Below are positions 1 to 10,311 of a stretch of DNA of 64,000 bases, piece after piece; position 1 is the stretch's first letter; every line of letters begins with the position of its first letter. The translations under genes were made by a program, and so were the position numbers. This stretch comes from Euleptes europaea. Its lineage: Eukaryota; Chordata; Lepidosauria; Squamata; Sphaerodactylidae. The notes under the pieces were generated by a model. The model ran no database searches. It saw only the letters and a list, made by a program, of their open reading frames with translations, and was not told where the DNA came from. The stretch lies in the NCBI RefSeq assembly GCF_029931775.1, contig NC_079330.1, positions 7,085,206-7,149,205 on the forward strand. Reading direction: 5' to 3'.

Positions 1-468
1 AGCCAGATGGTCATGTGTTGATTAGGAAATTCACATCTGGCTAAAGTAATAAATCTTGGCCATCTCTGGGCAAAGGACAGGACCTCGGGGGGTGGATGGA
101 GAGGGGGGAGTTAGGTAGGGGGGGTAAAAGGGGGTAGTCTTTGCGCACAGAATGGGCTGGAGTAATTTATCAAAATGGATGGATAAAATGAACTAAATTA
201 ATTTCCCCACTTACTTTGGAAGTGGGGGGGAAACCCTAACTTGATGCTTAAAAATACACACAACATAGCGGGAAAGGGAATGCCGTTGTCATTTGTGTTT
301 TTTAATCAGTTCTTTCTTTACATGTGTGCACATTTTAGCATCCCAGCTGCTCACGCTGTGGCAGAAAGGTGAGAAAGGAGGTTAGATAAATATTGGACCG
401 TGGGGCTGCAGGAGAAATTTAAGTACGGAATCGGGCTGTTCAGAGAATCTCAAGAGAGGGTTGTTTTA
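1..468. other. No gene seen; unclassified sequence
   Basis: No coding match, tRNA-like box or known repeat was recognised here. The sequence is moderately AT-rich with short G runs. It could be intergenic DNA or an upstream MIB2 intron. Confidence 0.5.
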
Positions 469-777
469 AAAGCAAGGGTCTAGTCCTCATGGTGGCAAAA
501 TATTCTTTAGAGCTGGAGCAGTCTTGGGCAAATCGTGAAGGTCTTTCCACAGAGAACTGAGCAGCCCTGAGGACCTGGAGTTTTTTTGGTTTGAAAGCAA
601 GGGTCTAGTCCTCATGGTGGCAAAATATTCTTTTTAAAGAGTTGCAGCAGTCTCGGGCAAATCATGAAGACCTTTCCACATAGAACTGAGCAGCTCTTAG
701 GATCTGGGTTTTTTTTGTTTTTGAAGCAATGTTCTAGTCCTCATGGTGGCAAAATATTCTTTTTAAAGAGTTGCAGC
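469..777. repeat. Tandem repeat, 124-130 bp unit, about 2.4 copies
   Basis: Units begin near 469, 593 and 723 and share the core AGTCCTCATGGTGGCAAAAT. Each full unit ends in a T-rich run followed by GAAGCAA. The third unit breaks off near 777. The units differ by a few substitutions and small length changes. I do not recognise the family. Confidence 0.85.
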
Positions 778-873
778 GTTTGAAGGAACACAGCGTCAGG
801 GAGCAAATCTGTCCCCAATGCTTTTAATTAAAGATCGTGGGGAGTATCACGTTACCTAGCTCCGGCCTATTGC

Positions 874-1077
874 TAGGGTTGCCCCCCTCCAAGTAGTAGC
901 TGGAGATCTCCTGCTATTACAACTGATCCCCAGCAGATAGAGATCAGTTCACCTGGAGAAAACGGCCGCTTTGGTAATTGGACTCTATGGCATTGAAGCC
1001 CCTCCCCAAACCCCACCCTCCTCAGACTATGCCCCAAAAACCTTCCGCTGGTGGCGAAGAGGGACCTGGCAACCCTA
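874..1077 (+). mobile_element. hAT-like MITE (TAGGGTTGCCA family), perfect TSD
   Basis: This full-length copy runs from TAGGGTTGCC to GGCAACCCTA. It is flanked on both sides by the identical 8-mer CCTATTGC (866-873 and 1078-1085), which defines the edges exactly and supports hAT-type transposition. It has no coding capacity. Confidence 0.92.
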
Positions 1078-1097
1078 CCTATTGCAGTGAAGCGGCA

Positions 1098-1409
1098 TCT
1101 TTGCCAATCTGGCTGGAGATCTCCTGGAATTACAACTGATCTCTAGATGACAGGGGCCAGTTCGCCTGGAGAAAATGGCTGCTTCAGAAGGTGGACTCTT
1201 TGGCATTATAACCCCATTGACTACGACTGTATATTGTTTTAATGTTGTAACTCGCCCTGGGCCCGTTTTTTGCCAGGGAGGGCGAGTCAGAAATCGAAGA
1301 AAATAAATAAAAATAAAACATTGACGTCCCTCCCTTCCCCAAACCCTGCTGTCTCCAGGATCCACCCTTAAATCTCCAGGAACTTTCCAACCTGGAGTTG
1401 GCAGCCCGA
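1098..1409 (+). mobile_element. hAT-like MITE, subfamily B, split by a retroposon
   Basis: This is a diverged copy of the variant whose right half reads CTCCAGG..TTCCAACCTGGAG before GGCAGCCC. A retroposon tail at 1222-1318 interrupts it. Confidence 0.75.
1222..1318 (+). mobile_element. Short LINE/SINE 3' tail inside a MITE
   Basis: The insert holds the GCCCTGGGCCC...GGGAGGGCGAG motif typical of reptile retroposon 3' ends, followed by an A-rich AAATAAATAAAAATAAAA tail. The direct repeat CATTGAC flanks it (1215-1221 and 1319-1325). Confidence 0.7.
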
Positions 1410-1800
1410 GACCTCGTATTGGCCAGAATGTCTTGGTGGACCTTGACACAGACTCCACACATTACTGGATATAATGCTACTATAATAATGGACCTGTTGA
1501 GTTTTTTTGTCCACAAGCACATAGATCTCCAATCACATCACATATATGATACTGAACAAGGCTCCAGACAGCAGATCAAAAACTCCTAGCAATGGGGCCA
1601 TTGGGGAGTAGGTAGATGTTATTACAAACCTGGGGCAAACATTAGGTTTGCAGAAAAATCTAAAATCTATACAAATTAAAATTAGGGGAGTAAAAAACCC
1701 GAACTGTAGAAACCTCTCCACTGTTTTCCAGCTATCTCCTGGTTTTTTTTCTTTTGCTTTCTTTTCCTTTGCCTGACATCCCCCCGGTCCCAGTTTCAAG

Positions 1801-2002
1801 TAGGGTTGCCAGGTCCCTCTTTGCCACCGGCGGGAGGTTTTTGGGGTGGAGCCTGAGGAGGGCGGGGTTTGGGGAAGGGAGGGACTTCAATGCCATAGAG
1901 TCCAATTGCCAAGGGTAGCCATTTTTCTCCAGGTGAAAGGATCTCTATCTGCTGGAGATTAGTTGTAATAACAGGAGATCTCCTGCTACTACCTGGAGGT
2001 AT
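1801..2002 (-). mobile_element. hAT-like MITE, one end truncated
   Basis: The copy starts TAGGGTTGCCAGG and stops inside ACCTGGAGGT, lacking the last dozen bases. No target-site duplication is visible. Confidence 0.8.
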
Positions 2003-2398
2003 CCTGAGAAGGAACCTTGTGAGTCTGTTACTTACAGATTCTATGGCAAGGAATAAGACATATGGGATGCTAGGTTGGTGAGGTGGAACTGATGAAGAAT
2101 TGAAACGATCGCCTTCCCCTCTATTTCCGTGACCCTCCTGCTTCTGGAAAGAATAGTACTTACCTGCTATCCATACCTGAAAGAGAAAGAATAATTATTG
2201 GTCTACAGGACTGAGTCTTTTGAATAATACTTACCTGCAATTTATATTTGGAAGATAAGTAACCATTATTGGTATACAGGACTGAGATTTTTGTACTGTG
2301 AAAAATATTCAGTGTAACAGTTTTGCATATGTATGTACGTTATGTGTATGTTATGTGTATTTTGTACAATACAGTCTTCGTTTAGTTATACTAAAAGT

Positions 2399-2571
2399 AA
2401 GGTAAAGGTCCCCTGTGCAAGCACCAGGTCATTGCTGACCCATGGGGTGACGTCACATCCCGACGTTTCCTAGGCAGACTTTGTTTTACGGGGTGGTTTG
2501 CCAGTGCCTTCCCCAGTCATCTTCCCTTTACCCCCAGCAAGCTGGCGATTTATTTTACCGACCTCGGAAGC
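2399..2571 (-). mobile_element. Sauria-type SINE, 3' part
   Basis: On the minus strand this reads the 3' body of the Sauria SINE, including GTGACGTCACCCCATGGGT, and ends in the ACCTTTACCTT tail. The tRNA-like head is missing. Sauria SINEs are specific to squamates and close relatives, so this helps place the organism. Confidence 0.85.
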
Positions 2572-2636
2572 TGTATAGATGATCTGTGTCAGATTCTGAA
2601 TAACTACGTATGTACACAAAGGTGTCTATTTTGGAT

Positions 2637-2662
2637 TACTACCTGGAGGTTGGCAACCCCAG
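2637..2662 (-). mobile_element. hAT-like MITE end fragment
   Basis: Only the terminal 25 bases or so (ACCTGGAGGTTGGCAACCCC) remain. Confidence 0.6.
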
Positions 2663-3095
2663 TTTCGAGACACGCTCCGGGCCCAGGTTCGGCTTAAAGA
2701 GCCCGAATCCGAGCTGACCCTTTGGGCAAACATGCCTGGAACGGAAATATGTGTGGGGCGTGGGCTTCCCCGTTCTGGGCCCACATGCAAGCACGCAACC
2801 TTGACTTGAACTCTGCCGGGCGGCGTGATGCATGAGGCGAGGCCGTGCGCCTGGAGCGCGGGCCTCCTGGATTTTAATCTAATTGGAGTTGTTTTGCTTC
2901 CAAACCCTGGAGACGGACTAAGGCTATTAAGCGTGCAGCAGAACCGCCCTGGGGGATGTGTTTAATCACCGCAGTATCGCCTTTAATAACCATTTTAATT
3001 AAGGTATCCATTCTCGGGGCTCTGCTGGCACGAAATTTTGGCTCGATTAAATTTCGTGGAGGGGCTTTTGCTGGCCCAGGGTGGAAACAGCTCTG

Positions 3096-3698
3096 TAGGG
3101 TTGCCAGGTCCCTCTTTGCCACCGGCGGGAGGTTTTTGGGGCGGAGCCTGAGGAGGGCGGGGTTTGGGGAGGGGAGGGGCTTCAATGCCGCAGAGTCCGA
3201 TGGCCAAAGCGGCCCTTTTCTCCAGGGGAACTGATCTCTATCAGCTGGAGATCAGTTGTAATAGCAGTCGATCTCCAGCTAGTACCTGGAGGTTGTATAG
3301 AAAGACTCACTGTACTGTTACTATTAGGTACTAGAAAAAGAACAGTACAACTCAATATATTCAAACAGTGTATTACTTACTACTAAGTGCATAAACGATA
3401 TACAATAACAAGGTGATTACATTCAAAAATTACAATAGATACTAAAGATGAAGTCAATATCTCAATAAGCCTTAAGCAATTATATTTATATCTTAAGCAT
3501 ACTAGCTGTCTCCAAAGAACAACGCGACTGTCAAAATATACTGGGATAGAAATATTCATCTTTTCTATATATTGTAATTTTTGTATGTAATCACCTTGTT
3601 ATTTTATATCGTTTATGCACTTAGTAGTAAGTAATACATTGTTTGAATATATTGAGTTGTACTGTTCTTTTTCTAGTACCTGGAGGTTGGCAACCCTA
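3096..3698 (-). mobile_element. hAT-like MITE carrying a long hairpin insert
   Basis: A normal MITE body runs from TAGGGTTGCCAGG at 3096 to about 3298. The last 17 bases before its end, CTAGTACCTGGAGGTTG, occur twice, at 3282-3298 and ending near 3690. Between them lies an AT-rich palindrome. Confidence 0.85.
3326..3681. repeat. Long inverted repeat (112-bp arms, about 130-bp loop)
   Basis: The left arm (3326-3437) and right arm (3570-3681) are near-perfect reverse complements. They begin AGGTACTAGAAAAAG and end CTTTTTCTAGTACCT. The outermost 9 bases of each arm are the MITE's own CTAGTACCT sequence. No coding potential was seen. Confidence 0.9.
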
Positions 3699-4067
3699 GC
3701 AGTGTAGGACACCTCGATGATGGGAATCGGCAGGCCCAGAGCACCAGCTATGACCTTTGGATTCTTCTCTGTGCTCAGGATCTTTTTGCAGAGGCAATGT
3801 GGAGCCAGAGAAGAAAATATTGGTGTGGGGTGTGTGTGGAATTTAAAAACAATCCAACATTTGCACTCAGGATTAATTGAACAAACCGAAGTCTGTTGCT
3901 GCAGATACGGCAGATGTGCACAGCTTATTTTCATGAAAGGATTAGGGTTTTTACCAAAGAAAATTCCCACAGGCTCCCAGCTGTCCCTGTTTCCCAGGGT
4001 CAGCGCCTGTTTTCTGTTCCCTGTGCCCGGTCCCTGTTCCTGATCAAACCCAGCATGTCTGTATTTT

Positions 4068-4271
4068 TAGGGTTGCCAACCTCCAGGTGGTGGCTGGAGA
4101 TCTCCTGCTATTACAACCGATCTCCAGCCGATAGAGATCAGTTCCCCTGGAGAAAATGGCCACTTTGGCCATTGGACTCTATGGCATTGAAGCCCCTCCC
4201 CAAACCCCGCCCTCCTCAGGCTCCACCCCCAAAATCTCCAGGTATTTCCCAACCCGGAGCTGGCAGCCCTA
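4068..4271 (+). mobile_element. hAT-like MITE, subfamily B
   Basis: The copy runs from TAGGGTTGCCAACCTCC to GAGCTGGCAGCCCTA and has the subfamily B right half. It abuts the next copy directly. Confidence 0.85.
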
Positions 4272-4626
4272 CCTGGAGAAAATGGCCACTTTGGAAGGTA
4301 GACTCTATTATACCCCATTGAAGTTCCTCCCCTCCCCAAACCCCACCTTCCCCAGATAGAGTTGCCAGGTCCACCTTTGCCATCGGCAGGAGGTTTTTGG
4401 TGCGGAGCCTAAGGAGAGTGAGGTTTGGGGAGAGGAGGGACTTCAATGCCATAGAGTCCAATTGCCAAAGCGGCCATTTTCTCCAGGTGATCTGATCTCT
4501 ATCGGCTGGAGATCAGTTGTAATAGCAGGAAATCTCCAGCTAGTACCTGGAGGTTGGCAAACCTATCCACAGACTCTACCCCCAAAATATCCAGAGGTAT
4601 TTCCCAACCCGGAGCTGGTAACCCTA
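4272..4626 (+). mobile_element. hAT-like MITE, subfamily B, split by another MITE
   Basis: The left piece (4272-4356) and right piece (4566-4626) join into one diverged copy lacking its 5' end. The copy at 4357-4565 splits it. Confidence 0.75.
4357..4565 (-). mobile_element. hAT-like MITE nested in a MITE
   Basis: Its edges are set by near-identical 8-mers, TCCCCAGA (4349-4356) and TCCACAGA (4566-4573), which match at 7 of 8 positions. It therefore arrived after the copy it interrupts. Confidence 0.88.
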
Positions 4627-4659
4627 GGCTGTAAGCATTCATTCTACAATGCAAGATTA

Positions 4660-4800
4660 GGTTCCCCCCTCAAAAAAAGGGGTTGTCTTACATTAATATA
4701 CAAGTTACAGTTATGTCCAGTAAAATCTTTTGGGGGGTGGCTATAACATTTGGGGGGGGGGTCATCTTACATTCAGGGTTGCCTTCCTTTTGAGTAAATA
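4660..4800. mobile_element. Possible degraded DNA transposon (GTCTTAC repeats)
   Basis: G-rich runs alternate with GTCTTACATT/ATCTTACATT, and the stretch ends TAAATATGGTAG. It resembles the element at 34990-35157 but is too diverged for a firm call. Confidence 0.3.
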
Positions 4801-4830
4801 TGGTAGTTAGCATGCCCTTCTGTCAAAGAG

Positions 4831-4912
4831 AGCAGGTGTTGCATAGCGGTTAGAGCATTGGACTAGTCTCTGGGAGATGGGAGTTCAAATCCCCGCTGAG
4901 CAACGTCGTAAA
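4831..4912 (+). mobile_element. tRNA-derived SINE head fragment
   Basis: It has a tRNA-like A box (TAGCGGTTAGAGC) and B box (GAGTTCAAATCCCC) at normal spacing. There is no CCA end or intact cloverleaf, and the sequence continues into unrelated DNA. It is a SINE head and not a tRNA gene. Confidence 0.6.
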
Positions 4913-5006
4913 GTTTGGATCGGACGCTGCAGCCAAAGCGTTTGTACAAGCAGTTGGATTAATAGCCTGTCTCTTTTATTTCACGGCTCTTCTGTTTTCC
5001 TTGCAG

Positions 5007-5113
5007 AGTCACTGTGACCCCACGGCAGAACTTGCCTCGCGTCACCTTAAAGGGGACTTTTCAAGGAGCGAAAGTGGTCCGGGGCCCCGACTGGGAATGG
5101 GCTAACCAGGATG
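5007..5113 (+). CDS. MIB2: MIB2 exon: start of second MIB/HERC2 domain
   Basis: The acceptor is TTGCAG and the donor GTAAGG. The first base completes a codon from an upstream exon. Window residues 1-35 include FQGAKVVRGPDWEW, the hallmark opening of a MIB/HERC2 domain. The last base starts a glycine codon finished in the next exon. The matching human stretch follows the ZZ zinc finger. Confidence 0.95.
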
Positions 5114-5163
5114 GTAAGGAGGGTTTTTTTCCCCTTTAAGAGGGGGAGGGGCCCCATTGTGGG

Positions 5164-5372
5164 TAGTGTTGCCAACCTCCAGGTACTAGCTGGAGACCTC
5201 CTGCTATTACAACAGATCTCCAGCTGATAGAGTTCAGTTCACCTGGAGAAAATGGCCACTTTGGCCCTTGGACTCTATGGCATTGAAGTCCCTCCCCTCC
5301 CTAAACCCCGCCCTCCTCAGGCTCTGCCCCAAAAACCTCCCGCCGGTGACAAAAAGGGATCTGGCAACCCTA
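5164..5372 (+). mobile_element. hAT-like MITE
   Basis: This full-length copy is flanked by ATTGTGGG (5156-5163) and ACTGTGGG (5373-5380), 7 of 8 matching. It lies 50 bp after a MIB2 donor site. Confidence 0.9.
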
Positions 5373-5540
5373 ACTGTGGGAGTCTAGAGAACCTCAGCAC
5401 TTTTTCAAAGACGTTGCTAAAATATTGTCTTTATCGCTTTCTTGCGGTTTTCATTTCGCACGAGCATGAGTTTCATTCTCTACCTGCCCGCAGCTTTCGT
5501 CTCTGGCTCCCACCCCTGTATGCTCTCACACCTGCATCTC

Positions 5541-5849
5541 CCAGTGTGGTGTAGTGGTTAAGAGCGGTGGCTAGGAGCGGCGGACCCTGATCTGGAGAAC
5601 CAGGTTTGATTCCCCCCTCCTCCACATGAGCGGCGGACTCTAATCTGGGGAACTGGATTTGTTGCTCCACTCCTCCATATGAAGCCAGCTGGGTGACCTT
5701 GGGCTAGTCATGGCTCTCTTAGAGCTCTCTCAGCCCCACCTACCTCACAGGGTGTCTGTTGTGGGGAAGGGAAGGTGATTGTAAGCCAATTTGATTCTTC
5801 CTTGTGGTAGAGAAAGTCGGCATATAAAAACCAACTCTCCTTCTTCTCC
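5541..5849 (+). mobile_element. tRNA SINE (GGTGTAGTGGTTAAGAGC family)
   Basis: The A box is GTGTAGTGGTTAAGAGC and the B box GGTTTGATTCC. The body contains CCTTGGGCTAGTCA and CCCCACCTACCTCACAGGGT, and the tail is ATAAAAACCAACTCTCC. Nearly full length. Confidence 0.88.
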
Positions 5850-6098
5850 CCATGGAGCATTGGAGACGTATGTATGGGATCCTTAGGTGCGGGAGAAGCA
5901 GCCAGAGAGATTGTAGGGACGAAGGCAGTGGGCAGTGGAGAGTAGACCATAGACAAGGTGCAACTAAAGAGCATGTGTAGGGAATCCACTGCCATGCTCT
6001 TTTTCTGCGTGGCCAAATTTGGGGCACTTTGGGGCAATTTGCATTTTCAGGTGAGCTCAAATGTGAGGTTTTTTTAAATAACCCCTGTAGCTAGCAAA

Positions 6099-6399
6099 GA
6101 GCCAGTATGGTGTAGTGGTTAAGAGTGGCAGACTCTGATCTGGAGAACCAGGCTTGATTCCCCACTCCTTCACATGAGCAGCGGACGCTAATCTGGTGAA
6201 CCCGGTTGGTTTCCGCATTCCTCCACATGAAGCCAGCTAGGTGGCCTTGGGCTAGTCACACTCTCTCCAAACTCTCTCAGCCCCACCTACCTCACAAGGT
6301 GTCTGCTGTGGGGAGAGGAAGGGAAGGCAATTGTAAGCCAGTTTGAGACTCCTTAAAGGTAGAGAAAATCGGAGTATGAAAACCAGCTCTTCCTCTTCT
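6099..6399 (+). mobile_element. tRNA SINE (GGTGTAGTGGTTAAGAG family)
   Basis: A second, nearly full-length copy in the same orientation, ending in AAAACCAGCTCTTCCTCTTC. A 5S-derived SINE follows at once. Confidence 0.88.
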
Positions 6400-6577
6400 G
6401 GATGGCCCAGGCAAGCCATATCTCATCAGATCTCAGAAGCTAAGCAGGGTCACCTCTGGACAGTACTTGGATGGGAGACCACCAAGGCAGGCCAGGGTGA
6501 CTTGACAGAGGCAAACCACCTCTGTCTCTTGCGTTGAAAACTCTTCAAAGTTGCCATAAGTCGGCTGTGGCTTGACA
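6399..6577 (+). mobile_element. 5S rRNA-derived SINE
   Basis: The head follows the 3' part of vertebrate 5S rRNA (GATCTCAGAAGCTAAGCAGG, then CAGTACTTGGATGGGAGACC), and the tail has GCCATAAGTCGGCTGTGGCTTG. A MITE insertion cuts off the end of the tail. Confidence 0.85.
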
Positions 6578-6786
6578 TAGGTTGCCAACCTCCGGATGCT
6601 GGTTGGACATCTCCTGCTATTACAGCTGATCTCCAGCTGATAGAAATCAGTTCACCTGGAGAAAATGGCCGCTTTGGCAATTGGACTCTATGACATTGAA
6701 GTCCCTCCCCTCCCCAAACCCCGCCCTCCTCTGGCTCCGCCCCAAAAAACCTCCCAACGGTTGCGAAGAGGGACCTGGCAACCCTA
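6578..6786 (+). mobile_element. hAT-like MITE
   Basis: The copy is flanked by GCTTGACA (6570-6577) and ACTTCACA (6787-6794), 6 of 8 matching. It landed in the tail of the 5S SINE. Confidence 0.85.
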
Positions 6787-7093
6787 ACTTCACAGCGTTT
6801 TCCTCCACCAGATAGCAAAGATTTCCTCCCTGCCCTTCCACAGTAGATTTTAACCAGCTGGCGTGTGTCCTTACCAATCCATGCTTACCAATGCAGAATC
6901 TCTTCCCTTTAGCTTTCTGCCACAGCAACTTGTCTCAATCCTATCCACTTTCTTGGAACATTAATCATTTGTGAGAGTGCGGCAGCTTGTCGGAGCAAAA
7001 CCGCCCCAGGGCTTTGGGGCTGCCTTGTATGTCAGCAGGGGAAGAAAAAGTCTGTCCATTCTCCACTGTTGTTTTTTTTAACTTGCTTTATTT

Positions 7094-7563
7094 AGAAGAC
7101 GAAGAAGAAGAGTTAGTTTTTATATGCCAACTTTCTCTACCACTTAAGGAAGACTCAAACCGGCTTACAATCTCCTTCCCTTCCCCTCCCCACAACAGAC
7201 ACCTTATGAGGTAGGTGGGGCTGAGAGAGTATGAGTAGCCTGAGGTGACCCAGTAGGGTTGCTAACCTCCAGGTACTAGCTGGAGATCTCCTGCTATTAC
7301 AACTGACCTCCAGCCAATAGAGATCAGTTCACCTGGAGAAAATGGCCGCTTTGGCAATTGGACCCTATGGCATTGAAGTCCCTCCCCTCCCCAAACCCCG
7401 CCCTCCTCCGCCCCCAAAACCTCCTACCAGTGGCAAAGAAGGACCTGGCGACACTATCACCCAGCTGGCTTCATGTGCAGGAGTGGAGAAACCAGCCTGG
7501 TTCACCAGATTGGAGTCTACTGCCCCAAACCACCGCTCTTCACCACTACACCACACCGGCTCG
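7094..7563 (-). mobile_element. tRNA SINE split by a MITE
   Basis: A minus-strand SINE starts from its AAGAAGAAGAG tail (complement of CTCTTCTTCTT) and ends at the complement of the A box (ACCACTACACCACACCGGC). The MITE at 7254-7456 interrupts it. Confidence 0.85.
7254..7456 (+). mobile_element. hAT-like MITE nested in a SINE
   Basis: It is flanked by TGACCCAG (7246-7253) and TCACCCAG (7457-7464), 7 of 8 matching. These are the SINE's own CACCCAGCTGG sequence duplicated. Confidence 0.9.
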
Positions 7564-7690
7564 CTATAGTTGGAGCCCCAACTATAAATCCCAACTCGGA
7601 CCCGAAGGTCACTGAGTTACGTGCGGCCTGCCTTTCCCGTGTGTGTTCATGAATGTCTATTTTCTGTTTTCTTTTTTGCCTTTTGTTCAG

Positions 7691-7885
7691 GGGGCGAAGG
7701 CAAAATCGGGCGAGTCATTGACATCCGTGGCTGGGACGTGGAGACCGGCCGAAGCGTGGCCAGTGTCACGTGGGTTGACGGCACCACGAACGTGTACCGA
7801 GTCGGGCACAAAGGAAAGGTGGACCTGAAGTGCGTTGTGGAAGCGTCTGGAGGCTTTTACTATAAAGAGCATCTCCCTAAATTAG
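7691..7885 (+). CDS. MIB2: MIB2 exon: rest of second MIB/HERC2 domain
   Basis: The exon runs from acceptor TTGTTCAG to donor GTGGGA. It encodes window residues 36-100, including DIRGWDVETGRSVASVTW and YRVGHKGKVDLKC, nearly identical to human. Both ends split glycine codons after the first base. Confidence 0.97.
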
Positions 7886-8176
7886 GTGGGACCGCTTGAT
7901 CCTTGGGGTTCATGGAATATATCTAGGGTGTAAAAGAGGGCTTACTGCTCGTCTTTAATGTCCAAAGTACAGGGGATGTTAAGGATCGGTGATCAGATCC
8001 CCAGATGTGTAATTTAACTGCCAGGGGCTCCCGTGGAAGGAGAAGGGGTATGGATTGAGGCCACCACACTGGACAAGGGAAGCTTATCTCTCCCTGCCCC
8101 TTGCTCGATCAAAAATCACCTCCAAAAATGCTTTGCTTTTTCCCAGTTGGAAAATAATATACAGGTACCTCTAATG

Positions 8177-8359
8177 CAGGGGTGTCAAACATAAGGCCTG
8201 CGGGCCGGATCCATCCCCTTGAGAGCGCTTATCTGGCCCGCGAGCCAGCTGAGGCAGCCCCCCCACTCTCAATCTGGGCTGACGAGGCATGGCTTGACCC
8301 CCACAAAGGGACATTTATACCACATCTGGCCCTTGTAACAAACAAGTTTGACACCCTTG
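8177..8359 (+). mobile_element. hAT non-autonomous element (CAGGGGTGTCAAAC ends)
   Basis: Terminal inverted repeats CAGGGGTGTCAAAC and GTTTGACACCCTTG bound a 183-bp element with the internal motif GGCCCGCGAGCC. The flanks CTCTAATG (8169-8176) and CTCTACTG (8360-8367) match at 7 of 8 positions. Confidence 0.9.
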
Positions 8360-8748
8360 CTCTACTGTGTCTGTCGTCAATTTCCTACCAGGACTAAAAG
8401 TAGTCCAGGGGGTCTCGTCCAACTGGGGGAGTAACTCTTCCCTCTCCCAGGGATACCCACACCCACACCTGCTCGTGTTTGCAGTTTGGATAGTGGATTC
8501 CTAATGTCATATGTAGCTTGGCCATCAGAGGTGTTTACTCCAAAAAGATTAGCCATCAGAATCTGCCAGAGGAAGCTTTGAGTCTCAAAAGCTCATACCT
8601 TGGAAATCTTAGCCCCCAACCACCAGACTGCTTGTGAAAAGAAGAAAGATGGACAGATCCGGATACGAGGGGCAGACAAGCTGTTACCAAATGTGCCCCG
8701 TCCATTTTGGGGGCGGCATTTCAACTCGAAGTTCTCTGTCCCCCACAG

Positions 8749-8891
8749 GGAAGCCCGCAGAGTTGCAGAAGAAGGAGAGCACGGACAGGCACCCGTTCCA
8801 GCACGGCGACAAAGTGAAGTGTCTCCTGGACATCGACATCCTGCGAGAAATGCAAGAAGGACACGGGGGCTGGAACCCGAAAATGGCCGAG
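8749..8891 (+). CDS. MIB2: MIB2 exon: first half of MIB repeat 1
   Basis: The acceptor is CCCCACAG; the donor is GAG followed by GTGTGG, a weak but usable site. It encodes window residues 101-148, with FQHGDKVKCLLD and EMQEGHGGWNPKMAE. It ends in phase 0. Confidence 0.96.
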
Positions 8892-9056
8892 GTGTGGCCC
8901 AAATCCTTAACAATTTATCACATTGATACATCTAGCACCTGAACATAATTCCATATCTCCCAACTTTTGCTTTCACGTGGTGGTCTTCACATTTTTTTCC
9001 CTTTCTCGCCCTCCCCTCCACCCCAATTCTCCTCTGCCTCTTCTCCACCCTAAAAG

Positions 9057-9164
9057 TTCATCGGCCAAACAGGCACCGTACACAGAATCACCGACCGGGG
9101 AGACGTAAGAGTGCAGTTCAATAGTGATATCCGCTGGACCTTCCATCCGGGAGCTCTGACCAAG
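9057..9164 (+). CDS. MIB2: MIB2 exon: second half of MIB repeat 1
   Basis: A phase-0 exon of 36 codons (window residues 149-184) between acceptor CTAAAAG and donor GTGAGT. FIGQTGTVHRITDRGDV and WTFHPGALTK match the SH3-like MIB repeat that binds Notch ligand tails. Confidence 0.97.
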
Positions 9165-9308
9165 GTGAGTTCTGTCAGTATATCCTGTCAATACTCCCTT
9201 AGGAGGTAGCGAAGAACCAGGAATGGGGATATGACATTAGTAGGCTTAAATTTAGTTCTGGTCTCAAGCCAAGAGACAAGCAGAGGTGGTTTGCCATGGC
9301 CTGCCTCT

Positions 9309-9607
9309 GCCAGCGTGGTGTAGTAGTTAAGAGCAGTGGTTTGGAGCGGTGGACTGTGATCTGGAGAACCGGGTTTGATTCCCCACTCCTCCACATGGGC
9401 GGCAGAGGCTAATCTGGTGAACCGGGTTGGTTTCCCCACTCCTACACACGAAGCCTGCACTGGGTGACCTTGGGCTAGTCACACTCTCTCAGCCCCACCT
9501 ACCTCACAGGGTGTGGAGATGGGAAGGGAAGGTGATTGTAAGCCGGTTTGATTCTCCCTTAAGTGGTAGAGAAAGTCGGCTTATAAAAACCAACTCTTCT
9601 TCTTCTC
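9309..9607 (+). mobile_element. tRNA SINE (GGTGTAGTAGTTAAGAGC family)
   Basis: A nearly full-length plus-strand copy ending AAAACCAACTCTTCTTCTTC. Just upstream (9262-9308) is a scrap of the 5S SINE body (CAGAGGTGGTTTGCCATGGC). Confidence 0.85.
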
Positions 9608-10206
9608 TCCAGAGCAACCCCCTGGACTTCCTTAATGCTCTCTTATCCAAGTACCAAACAGGGGCGGCCCTGCTTAGCTTTGGGCCTGCCCTGGACCAGA
9701 CCTGAGAAAAGAAGGAACACATCTCCTAAGATGGCATTCCTCTGTGTTTGTGTGTATGTGTGAGAGAGACAGCCTGTTCTAAAATGGATTAGAAGAGGCA
9801 TTCCTCTCTCTGTGTGTGAGAGAGAAAGAGAGACTCTTCTAAGATGGTGTTATAAAAATAATTCCCTTGTGTGTGTGTATAAAGGGCGTGCTCTTCTTTG
9901 ATGGATCCACCATCCACAATTTTTCCTTTACAATAAACAATGGTTTGAACTTCGAAACAAATCTAAGAGGGCATCTCTTTTAGTGGCCGGAAAAGGTTTT
10001 CAGTCACACGTGGGCAGTTGCCCAGTTTTTGGACATTGACTGGAAACTCTGTACTGTGCCTACGGAAATCTCAAATTGGGGTTCCTCTGTCCCCCTTCTT
10101 CCCCTCCTTCCCACAAGTCTATGGGGTTAGTCGTCTTAAACTTGCATTTTCTCTAACATGCTCTTCCCCCCCAGCCTACCGATTGTTTTCTTTTGTTATC
10201 TCATAG

Positions 10207-10311
10207 CTCAACACCTTTTGGGTCGATGACGTTGTCCGGGTGATAGATGACGTGGAGACCGTCAAGCAGCTGCAGGTGGGCCATGGGGAATGGACGGACG
10301 AGATGGCCACG
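10207..10311 (+). CDS. MIB2: MIB2 exon: first half of MIB repeat 2
   Basis: A phase-0 exon of 35 codons (window residues 185-219), acceptor TCTCATAG and donor GTGAGC. WVDDVVRVIDDVETVKQLQ and GHGEWTDEMAT are aligned with the first half of MIB repeat 1. Confidence 0.97.

Noticed and set aside
1-5006. First MIB2 exons
   Set aside because: No frame here matches the first MIB/HERC2 domain or the ZZ finger; they must lie upstream of the window.
8500-8640. Further hammerhead-like motif near AAAAGCTCATACC
   Set aside because: The flanking sequence resembles a known retroelement end, but the core is too degraded to claim.
8593-8931. Minus-strand open frame over a MIB2 exon
   Set aside because: It is antisense to the MIB repeat exon at 8749-8891 and has no independent support.
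9700-9998. Solo LTR
   Set aside because: A TATAAA-like box and AATAAA occur in order, but I found no TG...CA ends with a flanking duplication and no second copy.
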